Positions 45,732 through 54,200 of a stretch of DNA of 64,000 nucleotides are shown piece after piece; position 1 is the stretch's first letter, and each line of letters opens with the position of its first letter. The notes beneath the pieces were generated by a model. The model did no database searches. It was not told the DNA's origin and worked only from the letters and a program-made list of their open reading frames with translations. This DNA is from JBGANR01 sp044222225 (lineage in GTDB: Bacteria > Actinomycetota > Actinomycetes > Mycobacteriales > Mycobacteriaceae). A program made the position numbers and the translations under genes. The DNA lies in contig JBGANR010000004.1 in NCBI GenBank assembly GCA_044222225.1, positions 1-64,000 on the forward strand, read 5' to 3'.

Positions 45732-45814
45732 GGCGATGTCCTTCCGGTCGGTGCGGGTCGGGCCCGCTCCTCGTTGCTCAACAGCATCCCGCGGCGATAC
45801 GTCCGTGGACATCC

Positions 45815-45829
45815 GTGATGGACTACTCG
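45815..45829. promoter_or_regulatory. GTRRTSSRCTACTCG motif, site 4
   Basis: GTGATGGACTACTCG, 84 bp before the lipoprotein start (minus). It keeps the CTACTCG half; the other half is weaker than in sites 1-3. Confidence 0.4.
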
Positions 45830-45852
45830 ACCTTGCGCGTCGTCGGACGGAG

Positions 45853-45930
45853 CTCCCCGGATGTCCGGCTGAGCGGACCGCCGTGACGACTATCTCCTCG
45901 GCGCCTCGCTCAGCCGGACATCCGGGGAGG
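45853..45930. repeat. Palindromic element, copy 4 (inverted orientation)
   Basis: Arms CCCCGGATGTCCGGCTGAGC and GCTCAGCCGGACATCCGGGG are perfect 20-bp complements. The core GCCGTGACGACTATCTCCTC is in the opposite orientation to copies 1-3. The element contains the stop codon (45890) and the last residues (SPDVRLSEAPRR) of the TetR gene. Confidence 0.88.
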
Positions 45931-46492
45931 GGCTGTGCGAGAGCGCCGCGTGGAGTGCGGCGATACCGGCAGCGGCGTCGTCGAGCGGAGCCGTCGACCG
46001 GAGGGCGCGGCCGGCGAGGACCGCTCCCGTGATCGCCGCGACGGCCGTCGCGGCGAATACCGGCGCGTCGTCGTCGAGCTCGGCGCCGGCGGACTCGGCG
46101 ATCAGGGCCTGCCATTGCGTGTACGCGGCAGCTGCGGCGGCCGTCGGGCCGTCGTCGCCGCATGCGGCCGCCGCGGCGATAGGGCAGCTGACGGCGAAAT
46201 CCGACTCGGTGAGTTCGCGACGCCACCAGGTGACGAGTCCGTCGAGTGCCCCGAGGGTGCCGCGGTCGGCGATGAGTCGGCGGAGGTAGGTCGTCATCAG
46301 GTCGCCGGCGCGGGTGGTCGACGCGGTGATCAGTCCGTCTTTCCCGCCGGGAAAGTGCTGGTAGATCGAATTCCGGGCGGTTCCGGAAGTGGCGAGCAGG
46401 TCGGCGACCGACGTCCCGGCGACGCCGTGTCGGCGGACGAGGTCGATGGCGGCGGCGATGAGCCGGTCGCGCGGCGGGGCCGTGTGGACCAA
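45890..46492 (-). CDS. TetR-family regulator (LmrA/YxaF-like)
   Basis: 200 residues. TTG start at 46492 is supported by AAGGGA 8 nt upstream; no ATG or GTG fits. HTH: AGTSVADLLATSGTARNSIY, and QHFPGGKDGLI is the LmrA/YxaF-like turn. C-terminal part has CPIAAAAACGDDG typical of this group. The last dozen residues come from the palindromic element, so the natural C-terminus was replaced. Divergent from the thioesterase gene; two similar boxes in between are the likely operators. Confidence 0.88.
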   Translation of the reverse strand: MVHTAPPRDRLIAAAIDLVRRHGVAGTSVADLLATSGTARNSIYQHFPGGKDGLITASTTRAGDLMTTYLRRLIADRGTLGALDGLVTWWRRELTESDFAVSCPIAAAAACGDDGPTAAAAAAYTQWQALIAESAGAELDDDAPVFAATAVAAITGAVLAGRALRSTAPLDDAAAGIAALHAALSHSPSPDVRLSEAPRR

Positions 46493-46538
46493 TCGTTCTA
46501 TCCCTTGCTAGCGTGTGCGTAGACCAATCATTCTATCC
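46487..46538. promoter_or_regulatory. Two LmrA-type operator boxes
   Basis: GACCAATCGTTCTATCC (46487-46503) and GACCAATCATTCTATCC (46522-46538) are the same 17 bp with one change, 35 bp apart. The second lies in TAGACCAATCATTCTA, an imperfect palindrome like the LmrA/YxaF box of Bacillus. The first covers the TTG start of the TetR gene, so binding would block both its own gene and the divergent one. Confidence 0.7.
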
Positions 46539-46567
46539 GGGTTTCGCCCGGCGAAGGGAGCCCGGAG

Positions 46568-47005
46568 ATGACGAGCGTGGCTGAGTTGAGCGGTGTCGAG
46601 GTGCTGCGGATGTTCTCGGCGATGGAGGACCTGCCGCCCAACATCGGCGACCTGCTCGGCATGCGTTTCGAGTCGATCGACGAGGGTGCAGTCGCGCTGA
46701 GCGTGCACGCGCGTCCGGACATGACGAACCCGATCGGCACGCTGCACGGTGGCATCTGCGCGACGCTTCTCGACTCGGCGATGGGCTGCGCTGTCCACTC
46801 CGCACTGCCGGCCGGGGTGGGCTACGGGACGCTCGAACTCAAGGTCAACTACATCCGCAGTGTCCCCACGGACGGGCGCAGGCTCGTCGCCACCGGCCGC
46901 ACGATCCACGTCGGCGGCAAGACGGCGACGGCATCGGGCGAGGTCCGCGACGAGGAAGGCCGGCTCATCGCGCACGGCACCACGACCTGCAGCGTCCACC
47001 GCTGA
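46568..47005 (+). CDS. PaaI-like hotdog thioesterase
   Basis: 145 residues. GTLHGGICATLLDSAMGCAV is the PaaI/4HBT signature with catalytic Asp, followed by VNYIRSVPTDGRRLVATGRT. It hydrolyses acyl- or aryl-CoA thioesters in the cytoplasm. Divergent from the TetR gene and probably repressed by it. Confidence 0.93.
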   Translation: MTSVAELSGVEVLRMFSAMEDLPPNIGDLLGMRFESIDEGAVALSVHARPDMTNPIGTLHGGICATLLDSAMGCAVHSALPAGVGYGTLELKVNYIRSVPTDGRRLVATGRTIHVGGKTATASGEVRDEEGRLIAHGTTTCSVHR

Positions 47006-47114
47006 CACGCCCGCCCGGTGGATCCGAGGTTCATCGCGTGCCGGACATGACGGTCCCGGACCTCGTCACCGTCGTGTTCGCGGAGGTCCGGCCCGCCAGA
47101 TAGGTTGGTCGGCG

Positions 47115-48497
47115 ATGAACGCACCGGCGCAGCCGCTCACCGCACGTGGAAAGGCCAAGGCCGCCCGCCGCGCCGAGTTGCTGGCGGCCGCCGCGAGGCT
47201 CATGGCCGAGCGCGGGTTCGCCGGCGTCCGGCTGGAGGATATCGGGGCCGCCGTCGGTGTCCGCGGCCCCGCGATGTACCGGCATTTCGAGGGCAAGGAG
47301 GACGTCCTCGCCCAATTGCTCGTCGGGATCTCCGAGGAATTGCACGAGGGCGGACGCGCCGTCGCCGCCGCGGCGCCGGACGCCGAGACGGCACTGCGGG
47401 ATCTCATCTCGTTCCACGTCGACTTCGCCGTCGCCAAGCCGGATCTCATCCGCGTCCAGGACCGCGACCTGTCCTCGCTCGGCGCCGTGCCGCGCCGAAC
47501 GGTGCGCTTGCTGCAGCGTCGTTACGTCGAGATCTGGGTCGACGTCCTCGTCCGCGCCCGAGGGTTCCCGGTGACCGGCGCCCGGGCGCGCGTCCACGCG
47601 ACGATCGGCCTCATCAACTCCGTGCCCAGGCTGCCGTCGGGCGACCCGAGCGCCCTGCTGCGCGCGATGGCGGCCGCGGCGATCACCGCGCCGTCCGGCC
47701 GAGCCGCACCGGCGGCCAGATCCGCGTCGCCACCCGAGCCCGGCTTCCCAGCGCGGCCGGGCCCGTCCGACCGTAAGGTGACGCCCATGAACTGGGACGA
47801 CTACGACGCTGCGCTGTTCGACCTCGACGGCGTGCTGACGCCGACCGCCGAGGTGCACATGCGCGCCTGGGACCGGCTGTTCAACGAGTACCTCGCCGAG
47901 CTCGGCGGCCACCAGCCGTACACCGAGGCCGACTACTTCGACTACGTCGACGGCAAGCCGCGCTACGACGGCGTGCGCTCGTTCCTCGCCTCGCGCGGCA
48001 TCACCCTGCCGGAGGGCACGCCGGACGACGCCGCCGACGCCGAGACGGTGTGCGGTCTCGGCAATCGTAAGAACGCGGTGTTCACCGCCGTCCTCGCCGC
48101 CGACGGCGTCGAGCCGTACCCGGCTTCTGTGCGACTGCTCGACTTCCTCGCTGCGCGCGGCACGAAGGTGGCGGTCGTCTCCTCGTCGCGCAACGCGCCC
48201 GGCGTGCTGGCGGCGTCGGGGCTGGCGGACCGGTTCGAGATCGTCATCGACGGCCAGGTGGCGGCGGCCGAGGGCATCGCGGGCAAGCCTGCGCCCGACA
48301 CGTACCTCGTCGCGGCCGAGCGCCTCGGCGTCGGGCGTGAGCGTGCCGTCGTGTTCGAAGACGCGACGTCCGGCGTCGCGGCCGGTCACGCCGGACGGTT
48401 CGGGCTGGTCGTCGGCGTCGACCGCGGTGCCGGTGCCGACGCGCTGACCGAGTCCGGCGCCGACGTCGTGGTCGCCGAACTCGACGAACTCTGCTGA
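47115..48497 (+). CDS. TetR-type regulator in frame with a HAD phosphatase (fusion or read-on frame)
   Basis: Open frame of 460 residues. Residues 1-190 are a TetR regulator (HTH LEDIGAAVGVRGPAMYRHFE, C-terminal SACE_7040-like part ALRDLISFHVDFAVAKPDLI). A Pro/Ala linker (GRAAPAARSASPPEPGFPAR) of about 35 residues follows, and the frame passes without a stop into the HAD enzyme at residue 225. TetR proteins of this type normally stop about here, so either the stop has been lost and a fusion protein is made, or both the long form and the enzyme alone (own ribosome site, see next) exist. Confidence 0.7.
   Translation: MNAPAQPLTARGKAKAARRAELLAAAARLMAERGFAGVRLEDIGAAVGVRGPAMYRHFEGKEDVLAQLLVGISEELHEGGRAVAAAAPDAETALRDLISFHVDFAVAKPDLIRVQDRDLSSLGAVPRRTVRLLQRRYVEIWVDVLVRARGFPVTGARARVHATIGLINSVPRLPSGDPSALLRAMAAAAITAPSGRAAPAARSASPPEPGFPARPGPSDRKVTPMNWDDYDAALFDLDGVLTPTAEVHMRAWDRLFNEYLAELGGHQPYTEADYFDYVDGKPRYDGVRSFLASRGITLPEGTPDDAADAETVCGLGNRKNAVFTAVLAADGVEPYPASVRLLDFLAARGTKVAVVSSSRNAPGVLAASGLADRFEIVIDGQVAAAEGIAGKPAPDTYLVAAERLGVGRERAVVFEDATSGVAAGHAGRFGLVVGVDRGAGADALTESGADVVVAELDELC
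47787..48497 (+). CDS. HAD-family beta-phosphoglucomutase-like enzyme
   Basis: 236 residues if translated from the internal ATG 47787, which has AAGGTGA 5 nt upstream. HAD motifs: DYDAALFDLDGVLTP (nucleophile and acid/base Asp), VVSSSRNAPGVL (motif II), GKPAPDTYL (Lys) and VVFEDATSGVAAG (motif IV). It turns beta-glucose-1-phosphate into glucose-6-phosphate, the product of the GH65 phosphorylase that starts 38 bp later. Same order as Rv3400-Rv3401 in M. tuberculosis. Confidence 0.9.
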   Translation: MNWDDYDAALFDLDGVLTPTAEVHMRAWDRLFNEYLAELGGHQPYTEADYFDYVDGKPRYDGVRSFLASRGITLPEGTPDDAADAETVCGLGNRKNAVFTAVLAADGVEPYPASVRLLDFLAARGTKVAVVSSSRNAPGVLAASGLADRFEIVIDGQVAAAEGIAGKPAPDTYLVAAERLGVGRERAVVFEDATSGVAAGHAGRFGLVVGVDRGAGADALTESGADVVVAELDELC

Positions 48498-48523
48498 GCG
48501 TGGCGGACTCCGGGCGGTCGCGC

Positions 48524-48536
48524 TAACCTCCCGGGG
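48524..48536 (+). promoter_or_regulatory. -10 box for a leaderless GH65 transcript
   Basis: TAACCT (48524-48529) ends 6 nt before the GTG at 48536, and there is no ribosome site, which suggests transcription starting at the start codon itself. The -35 region is weak. Confidence 0.35.
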
Positions 48537-51052
48537 TGAATCCGTCGCACGACCTCTCGAACGCCATCGACATGCTCGACCGCACCCGCTTTCCCGTGGA
48601 CGAATGGAAGCTGACCGAAGCCTGGTACAGCTCCACTGATCTCGGTGTCACCGAGACGGTCTTCGCCGTCGGCAACGGCTATCTCGGGATGCGCGGCAAC
48701 GTCGAGGAGGGCCGTGAGTCCCACGCTCACGGCACCTTCATCAACGGCTTCCACGAGACGTGGCAGATCCGGCATGCCGAGGAGGCGTTCGGGTTCGCGC
48801 GGATCGGCCAGACGATCGTCAACGTGCCCGACGCCAAGACGATCAAGCTGTACGTCGACGACGAACCGCTGCTGCTGTCGGTCGCCGACCTCGAGAGCTA
48901 CGGCCGCACCCTCGACTTCGCCGACGGCGTCCTGCGCCGTGAGCTGATCTGGCGGACGCCGTCGGGCAAGAAGGTGCGGGTCGTCAGCACGCGGATGGTG
49001 TCGTTCACCCAGCGGCACCTCGCGATCATGACGTTCGAGGTCACGATGCTCTCCGGCGACGCTCCCGTCGCCATCTCGTCGCAGGTGCTCAACCGCCAGG
49101 ACGGCAAGGACGAGTACCACGTGCGGGCCGCCGCGATGGGCGAGGGCGTCGATCCGCGCAAGGCCAGCGAGTTCCGCGAGCGCGTGCTCAACCCGCAGAC
49201 GCATTCGGCCGAGGGCGGGCGGATCACGCTCGGCTATCGCACCGCCGGCTCCGGGATGACGCTGGCCGTCGGCGTCGACCACACCATCGAGACCGAGAAC
49301 CCGTACGAGGAGATCGACCGCGCGGAGGAGGACCTCGCCAAGAAGATCTATCGGGTCGACGCGCGTCAGGGCGTCCCCATCCTCGTGACGAAGGTCGTCG
49401 CCTACCACTCGTCGCGCGGCGTGCCCGTGCGCGAGCTCGTCGACCGGTGCGATCGCACGCTCGCCCGGGTCCGTGACCAGGGTGTCGCGCATTGTCTCGC
49501 CGAGCAGCGGGCGTGGCTCGATCGATTCTGGGCCGACGCCGACGTCGAGGTCGGCGGGCATCCCGCGATCCAGCAGGCGGTGCGGTGGAACCTGTTCCAG
49601 CTCGCGCAGGCCGCCGCACGCGTCGAACAGGGCGGTGTGCCGGCCAAGGGCGTCAGCGGGTCGGGCTACGAGGGCCACTTCTTCTGGGACACCGAGATCT
49701 ACGTGATGCCGTTCCTCACGTACACGTCGCCGGGCATCGCGCGTGGACTGATGCGCTTCCGCTACCAGATGCTGCCGATGGCTCGCCGCCGTGCCCGTGA
49801 TCTCGCCCAGCGCGGCGCCCTCTACCCGTGGCGCACGATCAGCGGGGAGGAGGCGTCGGCCTACTACGCCGCGGGGACGGCGCAGTATCACATCGACGCC
49901 GACATCGCGTATGCCCTGGTCAAGTACGTGCGCGCAGCCGGCGACGAGCAGTTCATGATCGCCGAGGGCATCGACGTGCTCGTCGAGACCGCGCGGATGT
50001 GGGCCGACCTCGGCTTCTGGCTGCGCGGCAGCGGGCCGGACGCCGCCGAGCAGTTCCACATCCACGGCGTCACCGGACCCGACGAGTACACGACGGTCGT
50101 CAACAACAATCTGTTCACCAATGTCATGGCCAAGGCGAACCTGCGCGAGGCGGCGTTCTGGACGCGGCACATCGCCGAGGAGTCGCCGCAGTCGTACGAG
50201 CGGCTCGTGCATCGTCTCGATCTCGACGCCGACGAGGTGGACGAATGGGCGCGGATCGCCGAGGGCATCCACATCCCGTACGACGCCCGGCTCAAGGTGC
50301 ACCCGCAGGATCAGCACTTCCTCGAGCGCGAGGTGTGGGATCTCGACGCGATGCCGGCCGAGAAGCGTCCGCTGCTGCTGCACTACCACCCGCTGGTGAT
50401 CTACCGGTTCCAGGTGCTCAAGCAGGCCGACGTCGTCGCGGCGCTGTTCCTGCAGAACGAGGAGTTCACCCCCGAGCAGAAGCTGGCGGACTTCGAGTAC
50501 TACGACCCGATCACGACGGGCGACTCGTCGCTGTCGGCGGTGGTCCAGTCGATCATCGCGAGTGAGGTGGGCTATCTCGACCTCGCGCTGCGCTACTTCC
50601 TCGGCGGGCTGTTCGTCGATCTCGCCGACCTGCACCGCAACGCCTCCGACGGCGTCCACGTGGCGTCGGCCGGCGGGGTGTGGGACGCGCTGGTCTACGG
50701 CTTCGGCGGAATGCGCGACAGCAACGGCGTGATCAGTTTCGATCCGCGACTGCCGGCGTCCTGGCCGTCGCTGACCTGGCGGTTGCGGCTGCGCGGCACC
50801 CGCGTGCAGGTGACGTTGACCAAAGATGAGATCACCTTCGAGATCACCGACGGCGGAGCGGCGAGCCTCGACCTCGTGGTGCGGGGCGAGACGGTCACCG
50901 TGACGCGAGACCGGCCGACGACCGTAGGGCTCAAGCACCAGGGCATCCCGGTGAACCGGACGCTCGGCCGGTTGCCGCTCGTCTCGCACGCCGATCAGCA
51001 CGAGATGCTCTACACGGCGGGCGTGCCGGACCCCGATCGGCGTCGTCGCTAG
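48536..51052 (+). CDS. GH65 glycoside phosphorylase (maltose/trehalose/kojibiose type)
   Basis: 838 residues, complete GH65: N-terminal beta-sandwich (VGNGYLGMRGNVEEGRES), (alpha/alpha)6 barrel with FFWDTEIYVMPFLTYT, and catalytic acid Glu517 in HGVTGPDEYTTVVNNNLFTN; the phosphate-binding region is LHYHPLVIYRF-like. It splits an alpha-disaccharide with phosphate to beta-glucose-1-phosphate, which the HAD enzyme before it isomerises. Exact sugar not certain. A long antisense open frame of some 900 codons lies opposite but is a composition artefact. Confidence 0.95.
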   Translation: MNPSHDLSNAIDMLDRTRFPVDEWKLTEAWYSSTDLGVTETVFAVGNGYLGMRGNVEEGRESHAHGTFINGFHETWQIRHAEEAFGFARIGQTIVNVPDAKTIKLYVDDEPLLLSVADLESYGRTLDFADGVLRRELIWRTPSGKKVRVVSTRMVSFTQRHLAIMTFEVTMLSGDAPVAISSQVLNRQDGKDEYHVRAAAMGEGVDPRKASEFRERVLNPQTHSAEGGRITLGYRTAGSGMTLAVGVDHTIETENPYEEIDRAEEDLAKKIYRVDARQGVPILVTKVVAYHSSRGVPVRELVDRCDRTLARVRDQGVAHCLAEQRAWLDRFWADADVEVGGHPAIQQAVRWNLFQLAQAAARVEQGGVPAKGVSGSGYEGHFFWDTEIYVMPFLTYTSPGIARGLMRFRYQMLPMARRRARDLAQRGALYPWRTISGEEASAYYAAGTAQYHIDADIAYALVKYVRAAGDEQFMIAEGIDVLVETARMWADLGFWLRGSGPDAAEQFHIHGVTGPDEYTTVVNNNLFTNVMAKANLREAAFWTRHIAEESPQSYERLVHRLDLDADEVDEWARIAEGIHIPYDARLKVHPQDQHFLEREVWDLDAMPAEKRPLLLHYHPLVIYRFQVLKQADVVAALFLQNEEFTPEQKLADFEYYDPITTGDSSLSAVVQSIIASEVGYLDLALRYFLGGLFVDLADLHRNASDGVHVASAGGVWDALVYGFGGMRDSNGVISFDPRLPASWPSLTWRLRLRGTRVQVTLTKDEITFEITDGGAASLDLVVRGETVTVTRDRPTTVGLKHQGIPVNRTLGRLPLVSHADQHEMLYTAGVPDPDRRRR

Positions 51053-51118
51053 ATGCCGGATGGGCGGAGCGGACGGACTCGGGTGGCCACATCCGGGACC
51101 GGATCGAGTAGGGCCCAA

Positions 51119-51209
51119 AAGTTACGCGTCAGTACGTACGCGCCTGAGAGCCTTCGCGACGATAGTTGTCGCGAGTCGTCTCACAGGCGTCCGTACTGAC
51201 GCGTAACTT
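51119..51209. repeat. Nested palindrome between GH65 and IOR genes
   Basis: Perfect 18-bp arms AAGTTACGCGTCAGTACG and CGTACTGACGCGTAACTT, then an inner imperfect pair (CGCCTGAGAG / CTCACAGGCG) and a central stem TCGCGAC-GATAGTT-GTCGCGA. It lies between convergent stops (51052 and 51245), so it could be a two-way terminator; the centre resembles that of the palindrome at 7062 and, more loosely, the four-copy element. Confidence 0.8.
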
Positions 51210-51244
51210 CTGCGACCAGGCTGGCCGTCGCCGGATCGAGGCGG

Positions 51245-54200
51245 TCAGACCCCGAGTTCCGCGCGCATCGCCGCCAGTTTCTGGCGGTATGTCGCAACGT
51301 TGCCGAGCTTGATGTCCTCGTAGCCGCGGACGACGTCCGGGAGCTCGGCGAGGGCGACCAGTTCGGCGGGGCGACGGCGTCCGGAGCGCAGCGCGGCGGC
51401 CATCGATTCGACGAGCCGCAGGTACTCCTCGGCCAGCTCGCGTTCGGTGCGCCGGACCTCGGTGCGGCCGAACGGGTCCAGCCAGGTGCCGCGCAGTCGT
51501 TTGAGTGCCGCCAGCGCGGTGAGGGCGGGCCGGGCGTGGTCGCCGATGCCGATCTTCTTCCGCATGCCGAGCGCACGCAGTGCCGGCGGATGCAGCCGCA
51601 CCGACGTCCGGGCGCCGGAACCGAACTCCTCGGCGACGTCCCGGGCGAAGGCCGGATCGGCGGTCAGGCGCGCCACCTCGTACTCGTCCTTGTAGGCGAG
51701 CAGCTTGAACAGCCCGTTCGCCGCGGCCGTCACGAGCGCCGGATCGCCTGCCGCGGCGTCCGAGAGCCCGGCGACGGCGTCGACGTACCGTGCCGCGTAC
51801 GCCTCGTCCTGGTAGGCGATGAGCTCGTCGGCGCGGTGCGCGATCAGGTCCCTGACCTGGTCCGACGTCCCGGAATCGGTCATCCGGGCGGCGAGTCGCA
51901 CGGCGGCCGGACGCGGTGGCTCGGGCGCCGGCGCCGGATGCAGCGCGCCGAGGTCGGCCCGCAGCCCGTCCGGATCGGCGACGGCCTGCCGGCCGCGTCG
52001 GAACGCCTGGACGTTGGCGTCGACGGCCACGCCGTTGACGTCGATGGCCTGCTCGATCGCCGCGGCGTGGATCGGCAGCGCGCCGGTCTGGAAGGCGGCG
52101 CCGACCATGATCATGTTCGAGTACGTCTCCGAGCCGAACAGCCGCGTCGAGAGCAGGCACGGATCGAGGTAGGTCGCGTGGGCGACCTTCGCGCCGATGG
52201 CTGCGACGATCGCGTCGTCGGCCGGGTAGTGGACGGACGTGTCGATCACCATCGCGCCGGTCGGGATCTTCGTCGTCGCGACCACGGCCAGCGTCTTGTC
52301 GGGGGAGGCGACCTTGAGGTATTTCGGGTCGGTGCCGACGAGGCCGTCGCAGGCCAGGTAGAGATCGCAGTCGCCGGTCGCCACCTTCGCGGCCTGCTCC
52401 AGCGGCGTCGCGCTCACCTTGAGGTCGGAGACGACGGCCCCGCCCTTCTGCGCCAGGCCCGTCATGTCGACGGTCCGGGACGCGAGGCCGTCGAGCGCGG
52501 CGGCGGTGGCCAGTACCTGCGACGTCGTGACGACGCCGGTGCCGCCGATGCCGGTGATCCGCATCCGGAAGCCGTCGCGACGCGTCGCCCGCTCGGGCAC
52601 GTCGAAGTCGCCGGCGATGGGCGGTGCGACGCGGTGCGTCGCCGCCGCCGGGGTGACGGTGACGAACGACGGGCAGTCGCCCTCGAGGCAGGAGAAGTCG
52701 AGGTTGCACGAGGACTGGTCGATCTGCGTCTTCCGGCCGTACTCGGTGTCGACGGGGTGCACCGACAGGCAGTTCGACTTCTTGCCGCAGTCGCCGCAGC
52801 CCTCGCAGATGCGCTCGTTGATCATGACCCGCTGCGTCGGCGTCGGCATGGTGCCGCGTTTGCGGCCGCGGCGCTTCTCGGCGGCGCAGTGCTGGTCGTG
52901 GACGAGCACGGTGACGCCGTCGATCTCGGCCAGCTCGCGCTGCGCGTCCGCGAGTTCGGCGCGGTCGCGGACGTCGACGCCGGTCCGGCGGCCCAGCGCG
53001 CGGCGGGTGCGTTTCGGATCGTCCGAGGTGACGACCACCTTCTTGACGCCCTCGTTGAGCAGTCCTGCGATGACGCGGGTGAGCCCGGGGTCGCCGACCT
53101 TGTCCTGGCCGCCCGTCATGGCGACGGTGCCGTTGTAGAGCAGCTTGTACGTGATGTTCACGCCGGCCGCGATCGCAGCGCGTACGGCCAGCGAACCGGA
53201 GTGCGCGTACGTGCCGTCGCCGATGTTCTGCACGAGGTGGCGCTCGTCGAGGAACGGCGCCATGCCGATCCACTGCGCGCCCTCGCCGCCCATCTGGGTG
53301 GTGCCGGTGACCTTGCCGATCTGCCGCTCGTCCATGAGCAGCACCATCGCGTGGCAGCCGATGCCGGCCCCGACGAGCGTGCCCTCGGCCACCTTCGTCG
53401 AGCTGTTGTGCGGGCAGCCGGAGCAGTAGTACGGCGTCCGGACGGCGAGCGGCAGCTCGATCCGGGTGCGCACGCGTGACTTCTCGTCGAGCCAGGCCCG
53501 AGCCGCCGGCAGGTGGTGGACGCGGGAGAGCCGCGTCGCCAGGCCGCGGGTGACGGCGTCGATGTCCAGTTCGCCGAAGCGGGAGAACAGCGTCGAGCCG
53601 TCCTCGTGCGCCTTGCCGACGATCCGCGGCGCGCCGGGGCGCAGGTATAGGTGCTCGCGCATCATCGTCTCGATGAAGTCGCGTTTCTCCTCGACGACGA
53701 TCACCTCGTCGAGGCCGTCGACGAACTCGTACAGCGACTCGCGCTCCATCGGGTAGACCATCGAGATCTTGTAGATCCGGATGCCGAGCCGGGCGAGGTC
53801 GTCGTCCTCGACGCCCATGTCGCGCAGCGCCTCGCGGACGTCGAGGTAGGTCTTGCCGGCGGCGGCGATGCCGATGCGGTCGCTCGGGCCGCGCGCCACC
53901 ACGCGGTTGAGCCGATTGAGCCGCGCGTATTCGAGGGCGCGCGGGATGCGGATGGTCAGCTGGTTCTGCTCCAGCTCCATCAGGGTGGCGCCGAGCACGT
54001 GTCCGGACGGGACGTGCGGACTGCGGCCGAGACCGCCCAGAACAGGGTCGGGCGCGCCGAGCGTCACCGTCGAACCGCCGTCGGCGACGGCCGCCGTCAC
54101 CTTCATCGACGTCCACAATCCGGACGTCCGGCTCATCACCGCGGCGTGGATGCCCAGTTCGAGGACGTCTTGCGAATCGGCCGGGTAGAAGATCGGCATG

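Noticed and set aside
42839..45930. A CRISPR array or phage-derived repeat region
   Set aside because: Repeats here are hairpins and duplicated gene units of unequal spacing, with no regular repeat-spacer pattern and no cas genes.
48386..51118. Antisense open frame of about 910 codons opposite the GH65 gene
   Set aside because: Its composition is Arg/Gly/Val-rich without any family motif, while the sense frame has full GH65 motifs. In 70% GC DNA such mirror frames arise from codon bias.
51129..54116. Minus-strand frame of 995 codons inside the indolepyruvate oxidoreductase gene
   Set aside because: Very basic and repetitive; the true frame has TPP, iron-sulphur and gamma-domain motifs.
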